A stretch of 64,000 nucleotides of DNA from Bufo bufo (GCF_905171765.1 NC_053391.1:152453565-152517564), one strand, 5' to 3'. Counted from the first letter of the stretch, positions 45,180 to 58,134 are shown. The notes: a model not told the origin generated them from the sequence alone. Made by a program: numbers and translations.

Positions 45180-45600
45180 GGCATATCAGAACTAGAAAGA
45201 GAATTAGCCATCCAACATGTAACATCAGTGCCAATCTTACAGTCATCCAAAGGCAATACTTAGCCTTTTAAACAGGCATTAAAGAACAACGTACATAATA
45301 GCCAAGCCAGCATTTCACCTGCATACAGCTCTTTCCAGGTGTTTACCTTTTAAAGCAGAGAGAATTGGCTAAGCTGTCTGAAAGGCCTTATTGGGGTCTG
45401 AGGGGTACTCTTTATCATTATGGAGAACACCTAGCATGAGTAAGTAGTATTTTAGGCCAGGAAATGTTACTCTGAGTTTCTGGGGAAAAATATGCAAATT
45501 AGTATATCTTATATATGATGACATCATAGAGGCTTAGTTTTCCTTCCTTTTGGAAGGAATTAACATTTTTGGGGTTCTGGGAAAAATATTCAAATTAACT
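45180..45600 (-). mobile_element. Decayed paralogue of the hammerhead-bearing repeat
   Basis: On the minus strand AGGT/ACCT stem II, GAAAG, AGCT, GTA and TGCAG remain (about 45315-45350), but the CTGATGA box has become TTTAAA-like. The flanking GGAGAAC...GGCCAGG block matches the functional-looking copy at 44.1 kb. Confidence 0.55.
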
Positions 45601-45612
45601 TACCTTCTAAAG

Positions 45613-45759
45613 AAGGCATCCTCAAACTGCGGCCCTCCAGCTGTTGCAAAACTACAACTTCCATCATGCCCGAACCACCTACAGGTATCAGCCTACAGCA
45701 GGGAATTGTGGGAGTTGTAGTTTTACAACAGCTGGAGGGACGCAGTTTGAGGATGCCTG
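45613..45759. mobile_element. 147-bp palindromic hAT MITE with perfect 8-bp TSD
   Basis: Flanked by TTCTAAAG at 45605-45612 and 45760-45767. The arms CCTCCAGCTGTTGCAAAACT and GTTTTACAACAGCTGGAGG are inverted. Same family as 18954-19098 and less diverged. Confidence 0.93.
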
Positions 45760-45767
45760 TTCTAAAG

Positions 45768-46325
45768 GGAAAAGGAAGATCCTCTGGTAATGGGTAATAA
45801 CCGCTAAATAGCTGTGTGCAGATAAGATGCCAAATTAGCTATCATCCAACTCATGCTTTAAGGCCTGTTTAAAGGGCTAATGATTATTTTAGATAGCAAC
45901 GTTATACCTTTTGGCGTTAAAACGCTTCGTTTTTCTTTCCATTTGGAAGAAACACTGATTTGCATATTTGGCTGGCCTATTCTCTCCCTCTCTCATAGAA
46001 ACGATTCCTACCTGAATCACATTTGTGGAAAAATTTGGCTAATCGGACATAAAACAAATGTCAAGAAATATGCTCATCTCCAAGCTATCTATCTTCTATC
46101 TATGTATCTACTGTATATATCTGTCATGTATATAGTTATATATTTCCCATAGGCTATGGAATATTGACAGATACCTAAACATCAGCATAAGGCAATTATA
46201 TTTATTGTATACTTACGTAGCTACAAGCAATAACAATCTTACAGTTTTTTTTTTACTCTGAAAGGTTCATTTTGTATAGTGTCATTGGGCAAAAAAGGGA
46301 CATTTAAAAGTTTGGGAAGTAGGTG
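45768..46325. other. No gene recognised
   Basis: Parts near 45,780-46,050 resemble the hammerhead-bearing repeat (CAGATAAGATGCCAAATTAG). No hammerhead boxes are seen here. Confidence 0.35.
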
Positions 46326-46329
46326 TATT

Positions 46330-47317
46330 AAAATTTATTGGAAGCAGCTTTCTTGAATCGTGCAATGTTCAGTTTTTATCGTGCGGGTCCAATGCGTTTT
46401 GCATGTGCGTGATAAAAAACTGACTGTGGTACCCAGACTCCAACTTCTTTAGGGAAGTTCGGGTTAGGGTTAGGGTTAGGTGTTCAGTAGATTTTAATAT
46501 TTTCCCTTATAACATGTTTATAAGTAAAATAATAGCATTCTAAATACAGAAAACTGTAGATTGATGTGTAAAAAAATAAAATAAAAAAATAACCTGTTCA
46601 AATTGATTGCACAGCCGGCATCATCTTCTTGCTTCTTTATTCAAGACCTGCAAAAGGACCTTTGGTGATGTAATCATGCTCACCACGTGGTGAGCGCGGT
46701 GATGTCAGCGCAGGTCCTGCTGAATGAAGATAGAAATCTTCTATCTTCATTCAGCAGAACCTGCGCTGACGTCACCACGCTCACCACGTGGTGAACGCGA
46801 GGACGTTACCCAAGGTCTTTTTCCAGCCATTTCCTGCAAGAAGAAGAAAAAGAAAGAAGACAAGCCCGGCAGCGAGATCAAGTGGATGAGGTAAGTTAAT
46901 TTTTATTTATTTTTTTAACCCCACAATGTACTTAGCATTCTGAATTAAAGAATGCTATTATTTTCCATTATAACCATGTTATAATGGAAAATAATAAAGT
47001 AAATGGGATCTCGGGTAACTCATCCCTTCGTCTCCTTAGCAACCATGCGTGAAAATCGCATTGCATCCGCACTTGCTTGCGGATGCTTGCGATTTTCACG
47101 CATCCCCATTCATTTCGGTGGGGCCTGCGTTGAGTTAAAAACGCAGAATATAAAACATGCGATTTTCACGCTATGCTACGCACAAGTGATGCGTGAAAAT
47201 CACCGCTCATCTGAACAGCCCCATTGAAGTGAATGGGTCCGGATTCAGTGCGGGTGCAATGCGTTCACCTCACGCATTGCGCCGGTGCGGAATTCTTGCC
47301 CGTGTGAAAGGGGCCTT
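46330..47317 (-). mobile_element. Large palindromic MITE-like element
   Basis: The 46,890-47,317 part is the reverse complement of the element at 59,218-59,595 (GCATCCGCACTTGCTTGCGG, AACCATGTTATAATGGAAAA). The right end, reverse-complemented, reads AAGGCCCCTTTCACACGGGC. A central palindrome spans 46,680-46,800 (TTCATTCAGCAG/CTGCTGAATGAA, with CACCACGTGGTG in each arm). The left boundary is uncertain. Confidence 0.6.
46461..46480 (+). repeat. Short TTAGGG-like tract
   Basis: Three GGGTTA/TTAGGG units in tandem, identical to the vertebrate telomere repeat, within the palindromic element and preceded by GTTC. Confidence 0.8.
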
Positions 47318-49646
47318 AAAGTCACAGGATTAAGATGATTCAAGTGACCAGGCTTGTCTGTTTTTATATTTTATAATTGAATTTATAATCAGCTGAATGA
47401 ATGCATCTTTCCAGCTTGAGTGCTAAACTTTACGTGTTAAATAATACGTAAAATTAAGTAATTGAAGGAATTAACAGATTGGGTGAGAATATTCTGCTTA
47501 AGATAGATTTTGTCGGATTTCACAAATTAAGCATGGTGCTAATTGCTCTTGCAGAGAAATGTCGTCCCAAGAAATCCCTGCTAAATTATTTAACTTATTT
47601 GTTACGAGTAAAAGGCTGTAATATGCACTGCTGTTGTTTTGATGAGAAATGTAATTTGGTGTAATTCACACCCAGGCCAATCAGCATGATGCCATATAAA
47701 TGACACTCATTGTTTTAATCATCAAATTGCATTTACTGCTTACTATTATGTTCCCAGGGTGTGAGTCTAGTCATTTCTGAGTCAGGGAGATTTCTGCATT
47801 TTTTAAGTCACTTATGGAAATTTAGATGCTTTATCCATTACATCAAATCACAATGATATACTGTATTTACCACTTTATAAATGAGCCATAAGATGTCATA
47901 TTCTACAGGCAGGGAAGAATGGCAAAATGCTATATTGTATTACTTGTAAGGAGAAAATCCTTACCACCCTCACTGAGCTTGATTTTGTCATTCTCCCTTT
48001 TATGTACTTGTTTTAGCCCCCCTTTTTGTTCTCAGTTCAGTAGACAGTTGCAATTGGGATTGTTCCCTGTGACATATAGTGTCATTTCTGGCCAGGAAAA
48101 AGGTTTCTGCCTTCCAGTTTGGAGGAGGAGTTCCAAAACTATGCAGACCCAGGAGCACGGGAAGGTTATAAAATTGGGAGGTATGAGAAAGGGCGCAAAG
48201 TGTGACTGTGAAAGTGTGCCCAGTCAGAGGGACCTTCTGTGAGTACTATAATTGTAGTAAGCTTGGTTCAGCCCCTTTGGCAGAATAGACTCTTGGACAG
48301 AGTAAAGTGTAGACACAAAAGAAATGGCCCGTGAACCAATTATGATATTTATTTCCCTATAAAGTCTCCCAGAATGATTCCACTGGTGGGGTAACAGCTT
48401 CTCGAGACAATAACCCACCTCCTCCTGAGTATTAGAACACTTTATGAGGAAGAGTTGTTATTTCTAACCTACCAAGTGCTATATTATTATGACATTCCTG
48501 CTATGTGCAACTTAAGCAAAATCTGTGCAAAATAAGATATTACCTTCTGTTTATAAATTTTGACATGGAACTTTAATTGACCTGGGTGGGCTTGGGACCT
48601 TTCTCTTGAACACTGCAAACCTATATGCATTATTCACATAACAAGTTCATAGCCAAAAGACATTGGAATCTGGGAAAGCTTGTGGCATAGAGACTACCAT
48701 GACTGTTGAGGGCACAAGGTCAATCTAGTCAGTGAGTCCAACATATTCATGTGGTGGGGCAGGCTGTGGAGAGGGTAGCCTTAGTTGCCCATAGTTGCTC
48801 AGTACTGTGTGAAAGACCACATAGCTTTCACTCACTTTAGTTCAGCCTAAAATGGTTGAAACTACAAGAGCTAAGATCCTTGACCCCAGTTTATGGACCA
48901 CACTGTAGGGTCATGCCATGAATTCAATAAATCTGCTGAATGCAAAGGGTTGGGATATACAAGGCACATTGAATGTACTAAATTTCTAATTTTATATAAA
49001 AGTGTTTAGCTTATTCACTTTACAGAATGTTTATAGGCAAGAAATAGAACTAAGAACGTTTCTTTAAATAATTAGCCTGAAAATGAAAAACGTAACTATG
49101 AGTTTCATTTTTTCATACAAAAATAAATTTTTGATCATCAGTGTAAAAAAGTGCTACATCTGTAATATGAACCTAAAGAGAAGGACTCCTTTTTAGTCAA
49201 ATGATTGCATTAGGTCTATCATCGTTTTAGTGCAAGACCCAAGAGACTCTTAATCAGACAGTGCCTCTGAGGTAATTTTCAAAGAGATCATGAATTTTGT
49301 CACCCAAAGCAATATCAACAAAGTTTACTTCTCAAACTAAGATTATTATTTTTTAGCACCACTTATTATATGTATGAAAGATTAATATTCACTTAGATCT
49401 CTTCTTTCAATAATGATAAATGATGGAAAGTTACTTTATTGAAGCATAAAATTATTACATCTATGATCATGTTAACGCAATGAAAAACCGTAAATTGGGC
49501 ATAAAGATTTATTATGTCCCGGCAACCAGCAGGCATTGTAACTACAAGTGGGACTTAGCAACCCAGGGAGCCAATCACATTTGAGCAGAGAAGTGCAGTT
49601 AGTGATAGTTGTGAATAGAAGAGGACAAGGAGAATGAATAGAGAAT
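47318..49646. other. No recognisable feature
   Basis: The longest stretch here without obvious repeats. It may be unique intergenic or intronic sequence. No open frame shows a recognisable domain. Confidence 0.4.
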
Positions 49647-49648
49647 TA

Positions 49649-51281
<1,633 letters not shown>

Positions 51282-51283
51282 TA

Positions 51284-52289
51284 AATCATGGCCTTAATTG
51301 TTCTGAGAGTGGAACCCCATTCTACATTTTGCTATGGGGCTCATGGTTGCAAACAATGTAGCATAAATGGATACAATAATCTTATTTTATTTGCATAATT
51401 ACTTTTATGGAGTAATGATTAGAACACAGATAAGTTATAAAATTCCCTACCATTATCAGCACTCTGAAAAACTATACATTGCTTTTCAAGAAAGCCTGTA
51501 GTTTGCCTATTGGAAAAAGGCTACCCTCTGGTATAAATCACTGTATAGCCTGTTGATTGGCAGAAGGAAAACCACTGGGAATTAAAATATGACTTTCCTA
51601 CTGCCTATTTTAACCACTTTAGGATGCAACAATTTTTCTTTCTTTTTTTACTTTCATTTTTTTTATTCCCTGCCTTCCTGGAGACATAACTTTTTACATT
51701 TCCCATTAACATATCCGTATAAGAGCTTTTTAATGGCAACATTTTATATTGCATGCAATGAAGTGGATTGCTGGGTAAAAAAGAAATAAAAAAATTCTAT
51801 ACTTTTATGGGTTTAATTTTTTTTTTTTCCTTGCATTGCCATATTCTAACCCCCATAACTTTTTATATTTGTGTCTATAGAACTGTAGGGACAATATGGA
51901 GGAGTGTTGATGCATTATTTACTTGGGAGGGGCCCTATATGTAAAGAAACACTATTTGGGGGGCTGTATTTAAAGAGACTACTACTGGGGGGCACTATGT
52001 TTAAAGAGACCACTATTGGGGCAGAAATATATTTAAAAAGTCCAATACTACTCGCACTCAGAGAAGTAAGCTTCTGAATCCAATGGAAGATCTGCAACCA
52101 CTTAGTGAGCAGCCTATATAAAACAATGGTGTTTGTGACTTTTTTACACCAGAAAACTGGCATGGGGAATAATAAATTCCCCTCTATGTTCTGAAATTCC
52201 TCGGAATATATACCTAAACAGTTTCAGAAATTAGCTACTCTTTAAAGGTTTAAAGTGTATTGTCAGACAAACCAGAAAAGAGAGCAAGA
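51284..52289. other. No gene; weak tandem repeat
   Basis: About four diverged approximately 36-bp units (GGGGGGC, then TGTTTAAAGAGACCACTATT) lie at 51,930-52,040. Nothing else is recognisable. Confidence 0.4.
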
Positions 52290-52889
52290 AATAAAAAAGT
52301 TAGCTCACCAAAACCAGACCAAGTAGTGCATGGAAGAGAATCCCAGGTTCATCACGGGAGATAGCAAATGTCCAAACAGCGATTGAAAAAAAATTATTCC
52401 AGCAATTAAATAAAAATAAAACCACACATTAAAAAACATCAAAAAAAGATTGATACAGATGCTGACGCGTTTTGAAAAATAAAATCCATATTCTTAGTCA
52501 TAACATAAAGTCTAGTATCTGAACACTCCCCTCATAATACAGAGAATCTAAAAAAAATACACAGAATCTAAAAAAAAGAAAAAAAACATAGGAGAAAAAG
52601 AAAATGCAGCACAATACAAAATCAGCGAGGGGTGTCTTGTATCCAAAGTCAGGATCCAGTATGCTTCTCTTAGAAGCATAGCTTGCGCTCCCAATCTCCA
52701 ACCCTATTAGGTCTTTTGAATTTTTCCAAGCCTATAACCTGCAAGGTATCAGTATTCCATTTATGTAACTGATGAAAATGGTAGATGCTGATGTTCGGTT
52801 AGATGGATTAGCAATATGTGTAACATGTTCAGCTATGTGTTTCGTGGGAGGCCTGGTTGTACAACCTATTTTCAGTATTTGACTCAACA
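52290..52889 (-). mobile_element. Penelope-like element 3' end with hammerhead relic
   Basis: On the minus strand the sequence encodes the end of a GIY-YIG endonuclease and then an AT-rich 3' region. That region contains AAAACGCGTCAGC at about 52,461-52,473. Penelope-like elements combine a reverse transcriptase with a C-terminal GIY-YIG nuclease and often carry hammerheads in their terminal repeats. The upstream coding part would lie beyond 52,896, where a hAT element starts, so it is cut off. Confidence 0.6.
52600..52885 (-). pseudogene. GIY-YIG nuclease tail of a Penelope-like protein
   Basis: Minus-strand reading gives LKIGCTTRPPTKHIAEHVTH, matching the GIY-YIG core pattern (GCTTR...EH) of Penelope-like proteins. 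A frame change follows, giving HFHQLHKWNTDTLQVIGLEK and then GDWERK. After a further frame change comes LLREAYWILTLDTRHPS, the family's usual C-terminal block (REAYWI.LD). In the element this domain nicks target DNA for insertion. At least two frameshifts and a stop make it non-functional. The reverse transcriptase domain is absent because the neighbouring hAT element interrupts or replaces it. Assignment rests on motif recognition only. Confidence 0.6.
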
Positions 52890-53369
52890 AGAAACTAGTG
52901 ATGATCGAGCATGCTTGGCCGAACACCTGTTCGGCTCAAGCATCTCGATGCTCGGCACATGGCGGTATTCGGCCGAATACCGCATGTACTCGAGCGCAAT
53001 GCTCGAGTCTCCGCCCCGTGCGTTTCTTGGCTACTACGCAGCTAATAAACATGCAGGTGAGTTCTGCCCTTACTGTAATGCCATAGAAATGTTGGCTGAT
53101 AGCATTACAGTTATTGGCTGGCCGGAACGCGTCATCAGGTGCTATATAGCACCCGGTGATGCATGTTCGGCTCATCCTTAGTCAGGGAGAGCTGTGCTGA
53201 GGAAGGGACAGACAGTGTAGGGAGTGATTTAAGAATATTATTACCACCAAAACTTTTCAGAGACCTAAAAGTCCTTTTAAGGACTATTGTGTGTGGCAGC
53301 AGCAAACTTTATTTTTAGCGCAACCTGCGCTAAATAGCTAAAACTTTACAGACCCAAAATACCTTCTAA

Positions 53370-55440
53370 GGGCTATTATGTGTGCCACATCTCCAGTGTA
53401 AAGTGTGCACATCCAAGAAATATCTGACATCCAGTGTACTGTTTCCATAGACGGTGTCCGCTGCGGACAGTTACATTAGCTGAACCACATTTTCTGTGTA
53501 AAGTGTGCACATCAAAAAAATATCTGTGACATCCAGTGTACTTTTTCAATAGACAGTGTCTGCTGCGGATAGTGACATTAGCTGCGCCACATCTCCAGTG
53601 TAAAGTGTGGGTATCCAAAAATATCTGTGACATACAGTGTACTTTTTCTGTAGACGGTATCCGCTGCAGTCAGTGCCATGACCAGCGCCACATCTGCAGT
53701 GTAACGTGTGCGCTTCTAAAATTTATTTGTGACATCCAGTGTACTTTTACCGGAGACGGTGCTGCAGACAGTGGCTTTAGCTGCGCCACATCTACTGTCC
53801 GAAGTGTGTGCATCCCAAAAATATCTGTGACATCCAGTGTACTTTTTCAATAGATGGTGTCCGCTGCGGACAGTGACATTAGCTGTGCCACATTTCCAGT
53901 GTAAAGTGTACGCATCCCAAAAATATCTGTGACATACAGTGTACTTTTTCCATAGACTGTGTCTGCTGTGGACAGTGACATACAGTGTACTATTGTCGTA
54001 GACGGTGTCTGCTGCGGACAGTAACATTACCAGCACCACATCTGCAGTGTAACGTGTGCGTTTCTAAAATGTATCTGTGACATGCAGTGTACTTTTTCAA
54101 AAGACGGTGTCTGCTGCGGACAGTGACATTACCAGTGGCACATCTCCAGTGTAACGTGTGTGGTTAAAAAATGTATCTGTAATGTAGGGGATTGTCTCTT
54201 TTCAGGGGGTCAGACACTTTAGCAAAGCACAGGTTAAGAAGTCACAGCTTCAACTTATCACGTGTGACATCCACACAAAATAACAAACCCTTGCCCGGCT
54301 AGGCTGTAACTAAACACATAAGCGTATCCCTGACTCACCTAGAGGGCCCTCTTCACACATGGAACACAAATGCGGCTTTCCTCAGCCATTCAGTCCAGCA
54401 ACCTCCAGGCTGTGACACTTCAATACCTTTTGGGGGATTGTGGCCCAGTAGCCCTCCCGACTCTGGCCTCATGATCCTTGTTTCACAGGCGTCACCGTGT
54501 CCCCCAAAGTTCAGGCTATCGCCTAACCTCGTGGCCCATCAGCCCACCCGGCAGAGACCAATCACACAGAGCCTCACCAGGACTCTGCTTCACAAGACAC
54601 TCCAGAGTGAGCCACACCCAAGATCCAGTAGCAGGATTAAATAGGATCCCTCGACATGAGCATGCCCTAAGTCCCAGACTGGAGCATGGGGAACAGGCAC
54701 CCACCCAACACATTGCCTGTTCCCAGTAAAAGCCCGCCCTAAAATAGCTGAACCAGCTACACTATCTATATGGTGTCCCCCAAATACTTTAGTGGACACC
54801 TGGACTAGGGCTTTTACTCCACCAAGGCCAGGCCCCTTGGTGACACGCTCCTGGTGCAAACACCTCAATGTTCACATTGCCACAGTAACATACAGTGTAC
54901 TTTGTAGACGGTGTCTGCTGCGGACAGTGACATTTCCAGCGCCTCATCTGCAGTGTAACATCTGCGCTTCTAAAATTTATCTGTGACATACAGTGTGCTT
55001 TTTCCGTAGACAGTGTCTGCTGCGGACAGTGACATTAATAGCTGCGCCACATTTCTTGTGTAAAGTGTGCGCATCCAAAAAATATCTGTGACATACAGTG
55101 TACTTTTTCAATAGACGGTGTCCGCTTCTGACAGTGACATTACCGGGGGCACATCTCCAGTGTAACGTGAGCGGTTAAAAAGTTTATCTGTGACATACAG
55201 TGTACTTTGTCAATAGACGGTGTCCACTTCTGACAGTGACATTACCAAGGCCCACATCTGCAGTGTAACGTGTGCGCTTCAAAAATTTATCTGTGACATA
55301 CAGTGTACTTTTTTGCGTAGACGCTGCGTACAGTGACATTACCGGTGGTATCTCTCCTGTATAACATTTACTTATCCCAAATACCTGTGGCATTCCCTGT
55401 AATTTTTCATTAGCCGCTGGTGACAGCATTGACATTATCT
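53370..55440. repeat. about 100-bp tandem array in hAT 5' region
   Basis: Units contain TGTGACATACAGTGTACTTT, GTAGACGGTGTCTGCTGCGG, ACAGTGACATTA and CATCTCCAGTGTAA blocks. TGTGACAT recurs at spacing of 100-102 bp from about 53,525. About 13 diverged copies; interrupted at 54183-54884. Confidence 0.88.
54183..54884. mobile_element. Probable solo LTR with 4-bp TSD
   Basis: A 702-bp GC-richer block begins TGTAGGGGATTG and ends CATTGCCACA. It is bordered by GTAA at 54179-54182 and 54885-54888, inside the tandem array. TG...CA ends with a 4-bp duplication and no internal coding region are the signature of an LTR left after recombination. Gypsy or an endogenous-retrovirus class is possible; I cannot tell which. 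Confidence 0.7.
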
Positions 55441-55650
55441 CCGGGATATCTCCTGTGTGACGTTTCCACATCCCAAATACCTTTTTAAATTTGTTTGTGC
55501 ATACACTTCCAAATCCGACACTACTGTATGTGTGACAGACTTTCAATCATATATAACATTTCATATAAAGAATGCAAGAAGTAAGGGACGGGGCAGGGCC
55601 GTGATGATGATGGTGCATGCAGAGGCCATGGCCCTTGGCGTGGTGAAACT

Positions 55651-56307
55651 GTGCCTGCTGCCAGAGCACAAGAAATACAATCATCCACGATATCTAGCTT
55701 CATCTCACAGTTTGCAATGCGGAGCAGGACACCACTCTTGAAGTCAGACCAGTGCGACCAGGTGGTCAGTTGGATTGCAGCAAATAATACTTCCAGTCTC
55801 TTAAGCACCACCCTGTCTTCCACCAAGTCCAGTCTCAGTAGCCAAGAGTCTGCTCAACCCAATCCTCACCCTGATCCTCCTTCCTCCCACCATGGAGAGT
55901 CTGGGCAAACAAGTGATCCCACACTCGGATGTTCCAAGGACCTCTTTTCAGTACCATTGCTTGATTTGGCCCTCTCGCCAAGCACGTTTGAAGAGGGACA
56001 GATCTTGTGCCCTGATTCCCAAACTCTTGAGCATCCACAATCACAAGAAGATGACGGTGGGGAAAGGCAATTACTGTTTAATGAGGTGGATGATGATAAG
56101 ACACAGTTGCCAATTTCTCAACAGCAATTACTGTCTCAAGAGGTTGATGAGGAGGATGAGACACAGTTGTCAATCACTGAGGTTGTGGTTAAGTCAACAA
56201 GTCAGGAGGATGAGCAGAGTGAGGAAGTGGAAAAGGAGGTGGTGAAAGATGAAGTCTCTGACCCAACCTGGGAAGGTGGAAATCCAAGCGAGGACAGCAG
56301 TACATAG
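55651..56307 (+). pseudogene. Acidic, Ser/Gln-rich open frame upstream of hAT transposase
   Basis: An open frame of 218 codons has no domain I recognise. The N-terminal half is Ser/Thr/Pro-rich (LLSTTLSSTKSSLSSQES). The C-terminal half is strongly acidic with repeated SQEVDEEDETQLSI-like units. It ends at a TAG at 56305-56307. In frame beyond that, the sequence runs on through GRRQATPNRPT and FFEESADDK into the BED finger (ICNLC) with only one more shift or stop. I therefore infer it is the N-terminal part of a long hAT transposase or a separate accessory protein of the same element. The Met at 55651 is arbitrary, because upstream codons were not resolved. Confidence 0.45.
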
Positions 56308-56439
56308 GGGTGGTATTTGCTGCACTGCAACAGGCTAGAAAAGGCAGTGGGGAGGCAATAGGGAGAAGGCAGGCCACACCTAACAGGCCCACAACTGTTA
56401 CCCGGAGAACCCCCTTGCTGAAATCTCCCTTGCCAAGGG

Positions 56440-57429
56440 GTAGGTGTTCCGCAGTTTGCCGCTTTTTTGAGGAAAGTGCGGATGACAAATGAATTGTAAT
56501 TTGCAACCTGTGCCGTACAAAAATGAGCAAGGGCGTGAACCTTAACAACCTCACCACCACCAGCATGATCCTCCACATGGCATCAAAGCACCATAATAGG
56601 TGGGCCGAACGCCTGGGTCCACAATCTGTGTCTGCGGGCCACACCACTGCCTCCTCTTCCACTGTGTTGCGTGCTGGCCAATCACCTGTCCCTGCACCTG
56701 GACCTTTGCATGCACCATCAGCAACAACATCCACTTCTGTGTCCCAGTGCAGCATCTAAATGTCCTTACCCCAGGCATTTGAACGCAAGCACAAATACCC
56801 AGCCACCCACAAACAGGTCATAGCACTAAATGCACAATTTCCCAAATTACTGGCCCTGGAAATGTTGCCATTTAGGCTTGTGGACACTGAGGCCTTCCAC
56901 AGCCTGATGTCAGTGGCCGTCCCGCATTACGCAGTCTACAGCCGCCACTATTTTTCAACATGTGTCCCGTAACATCACACGTGCCCTGACCAATGCAGTT
57001 ACTGGGAATGTCCACTTATCCACGGCCAGGGACGCTACATTTCCCTGACGGCACACTGGGTGAATGTTGTGGAGACCGGGAGCGAGTCATACCCTGGGAT
57101 TACAGGCCCCTACGTTGATCAGGGTTTTCGCCAGGACCTATGTTAGTGGCTCCTACCTCCACTCCTCCTCCTTTGCCTCCACCTCCACTTCCACCTTTTT
57201 ATTATCTACGTGCAGCACCAGTTAGTCATCATTCGGTAGCTAGAAGCAGTGTAGCACTGCAGTGGGGAACCGGCAACAGGCAGTGCTGAAGCTGATATGC
57301 TAAGGGGACAAACAGCACACCGCCGCATTGTTGTGGCAGGGAATAAGAGACCAGACTGAGCTGTGGCTCTCACCACTCAACCTAGAATCAGGCATGGTTG
57401 TGTCTGATAATGGCCGTAACTTGGTGGTC
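56440..57429 (+). pseudogene. hAT transposase, BED finger and part of catalytic domain
   Basis: Homologous to 24540-25640 (copy A). The BED finger reads FFEESADDK, a TGA, then IVICNLCRTKMSKGVN and MILHMASKH. Compared with copy A the frame is continuous through KHKYPATHKQ, confirming that copy A has the frameshift there. Here, however, a TAA at 56757-56759 (after QCSI), a stop after STCVP and a deletion of the TTHTWTS region destroy the catalytic part. The sequence ends at SDNGRNLVV, just after the second catalytic Asp region. Inactive. Confidence 0.8.
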
Positions 57430-57745
57430 TAAACACTTGGGGTAAGCATTTTAAAGTGGAAAAGTTGCCATCAATACAGTGATAATTTGTTCTTTTCTGC
57501 AGACTCTACTGGCAAGGCACACACTAGAAACAAGAACTATGCCCACTATGCCCCCTTCCATTGGTATATACCCAAGTGAAACATATGTTCAAACTTCCAG
57601 TGGTCAGTAATTTTGGATAATATGACATTTTGGTGATTCTAGCATCAACAGCATTGTTACCAAAGGGCGCCAGGTGCAATTGACAAAGGACTTCATCCCA
57701 GTGCTCCCGATCCTCCTGGTACCAGCACTCACTATTATTGTTCAG
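57430..57745. other. No recognisable feature
   Basis: Sequence downstream of the hAT truncation; nothing identified. Confidence 0.4.
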
Positions 57746-58134
57746 CAAAAAGAGCTTCAAATCCAAGATTCGAAGTTCAAAGACAAATCTCCATACAACT
57801 TCAAATGTCTCAGCCCCCACAAAGGAAACTGTTATCACCGAAGTTTCATGGGACTTTGGTGAATAACTTCAGACTTAAATTTTTAAACTTAAAAACCATT
57901 TTAAAACTTGGATCAGAAGTCGGCTTTGGTATCAGGTTTTAAGATGGTTTTTAAGTTTAAAAATCGATTGCCAAAGAATTCACCAAAGTCTTGCGAGACT
58001 TCGATGATAACGAATTTCACCTCGCCGGAGCCAATACATTTTAATGCTGTAAAGAACCGGATGTCCGTACAGCATTAAAACAAAGTTTTGAACAAATCGA
58101 CTTCGGATCTTGGATTCAAAGCCCGATTCTCTCA
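57746..58134. mobile_element. Palindromic MITE (ATCCAAGATTCGAAGT ends)
   Basis: CAAATCCAAGATTCGAAGT at the left mirrors ACTTCGGATCTTGGATT at the right. The inner AAACTTAAAAACCATTTTAA and TTAAGATGGTTTTTAAGTTT arms are inverted around 57,920. Confidence 0.65.

Larger units (their letters stand above)
52896..57429 (+). mobile_element. hAT element (3'-truncated) with 100-bp array and solo LTR
   Basis: Starts TAGTGATGATCGAGCATGC, a hAT-type end related to TAGTGTTGATCGAGC of copies A and B. The order is a GC-rich leader, a roughly 100-bp tandem array (53370-55440) split by an LTR, an acidic open frame, then BED-finger transposase that stops abruptly at about 57429. Copy A supplies the same coding region plus the 3' end, so both derive from one family. 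Confidence 0.8.

Noticed and set aside
46461..46480. True telomere or chromosome-fusion point
   Set aside because: Only three units, embedded in a MITE.
47903..48242. Open frame of 107 codons in a repeat-poor region
   Set aside because: No recognisable domain, no splice or promoter context; consistent with chance.
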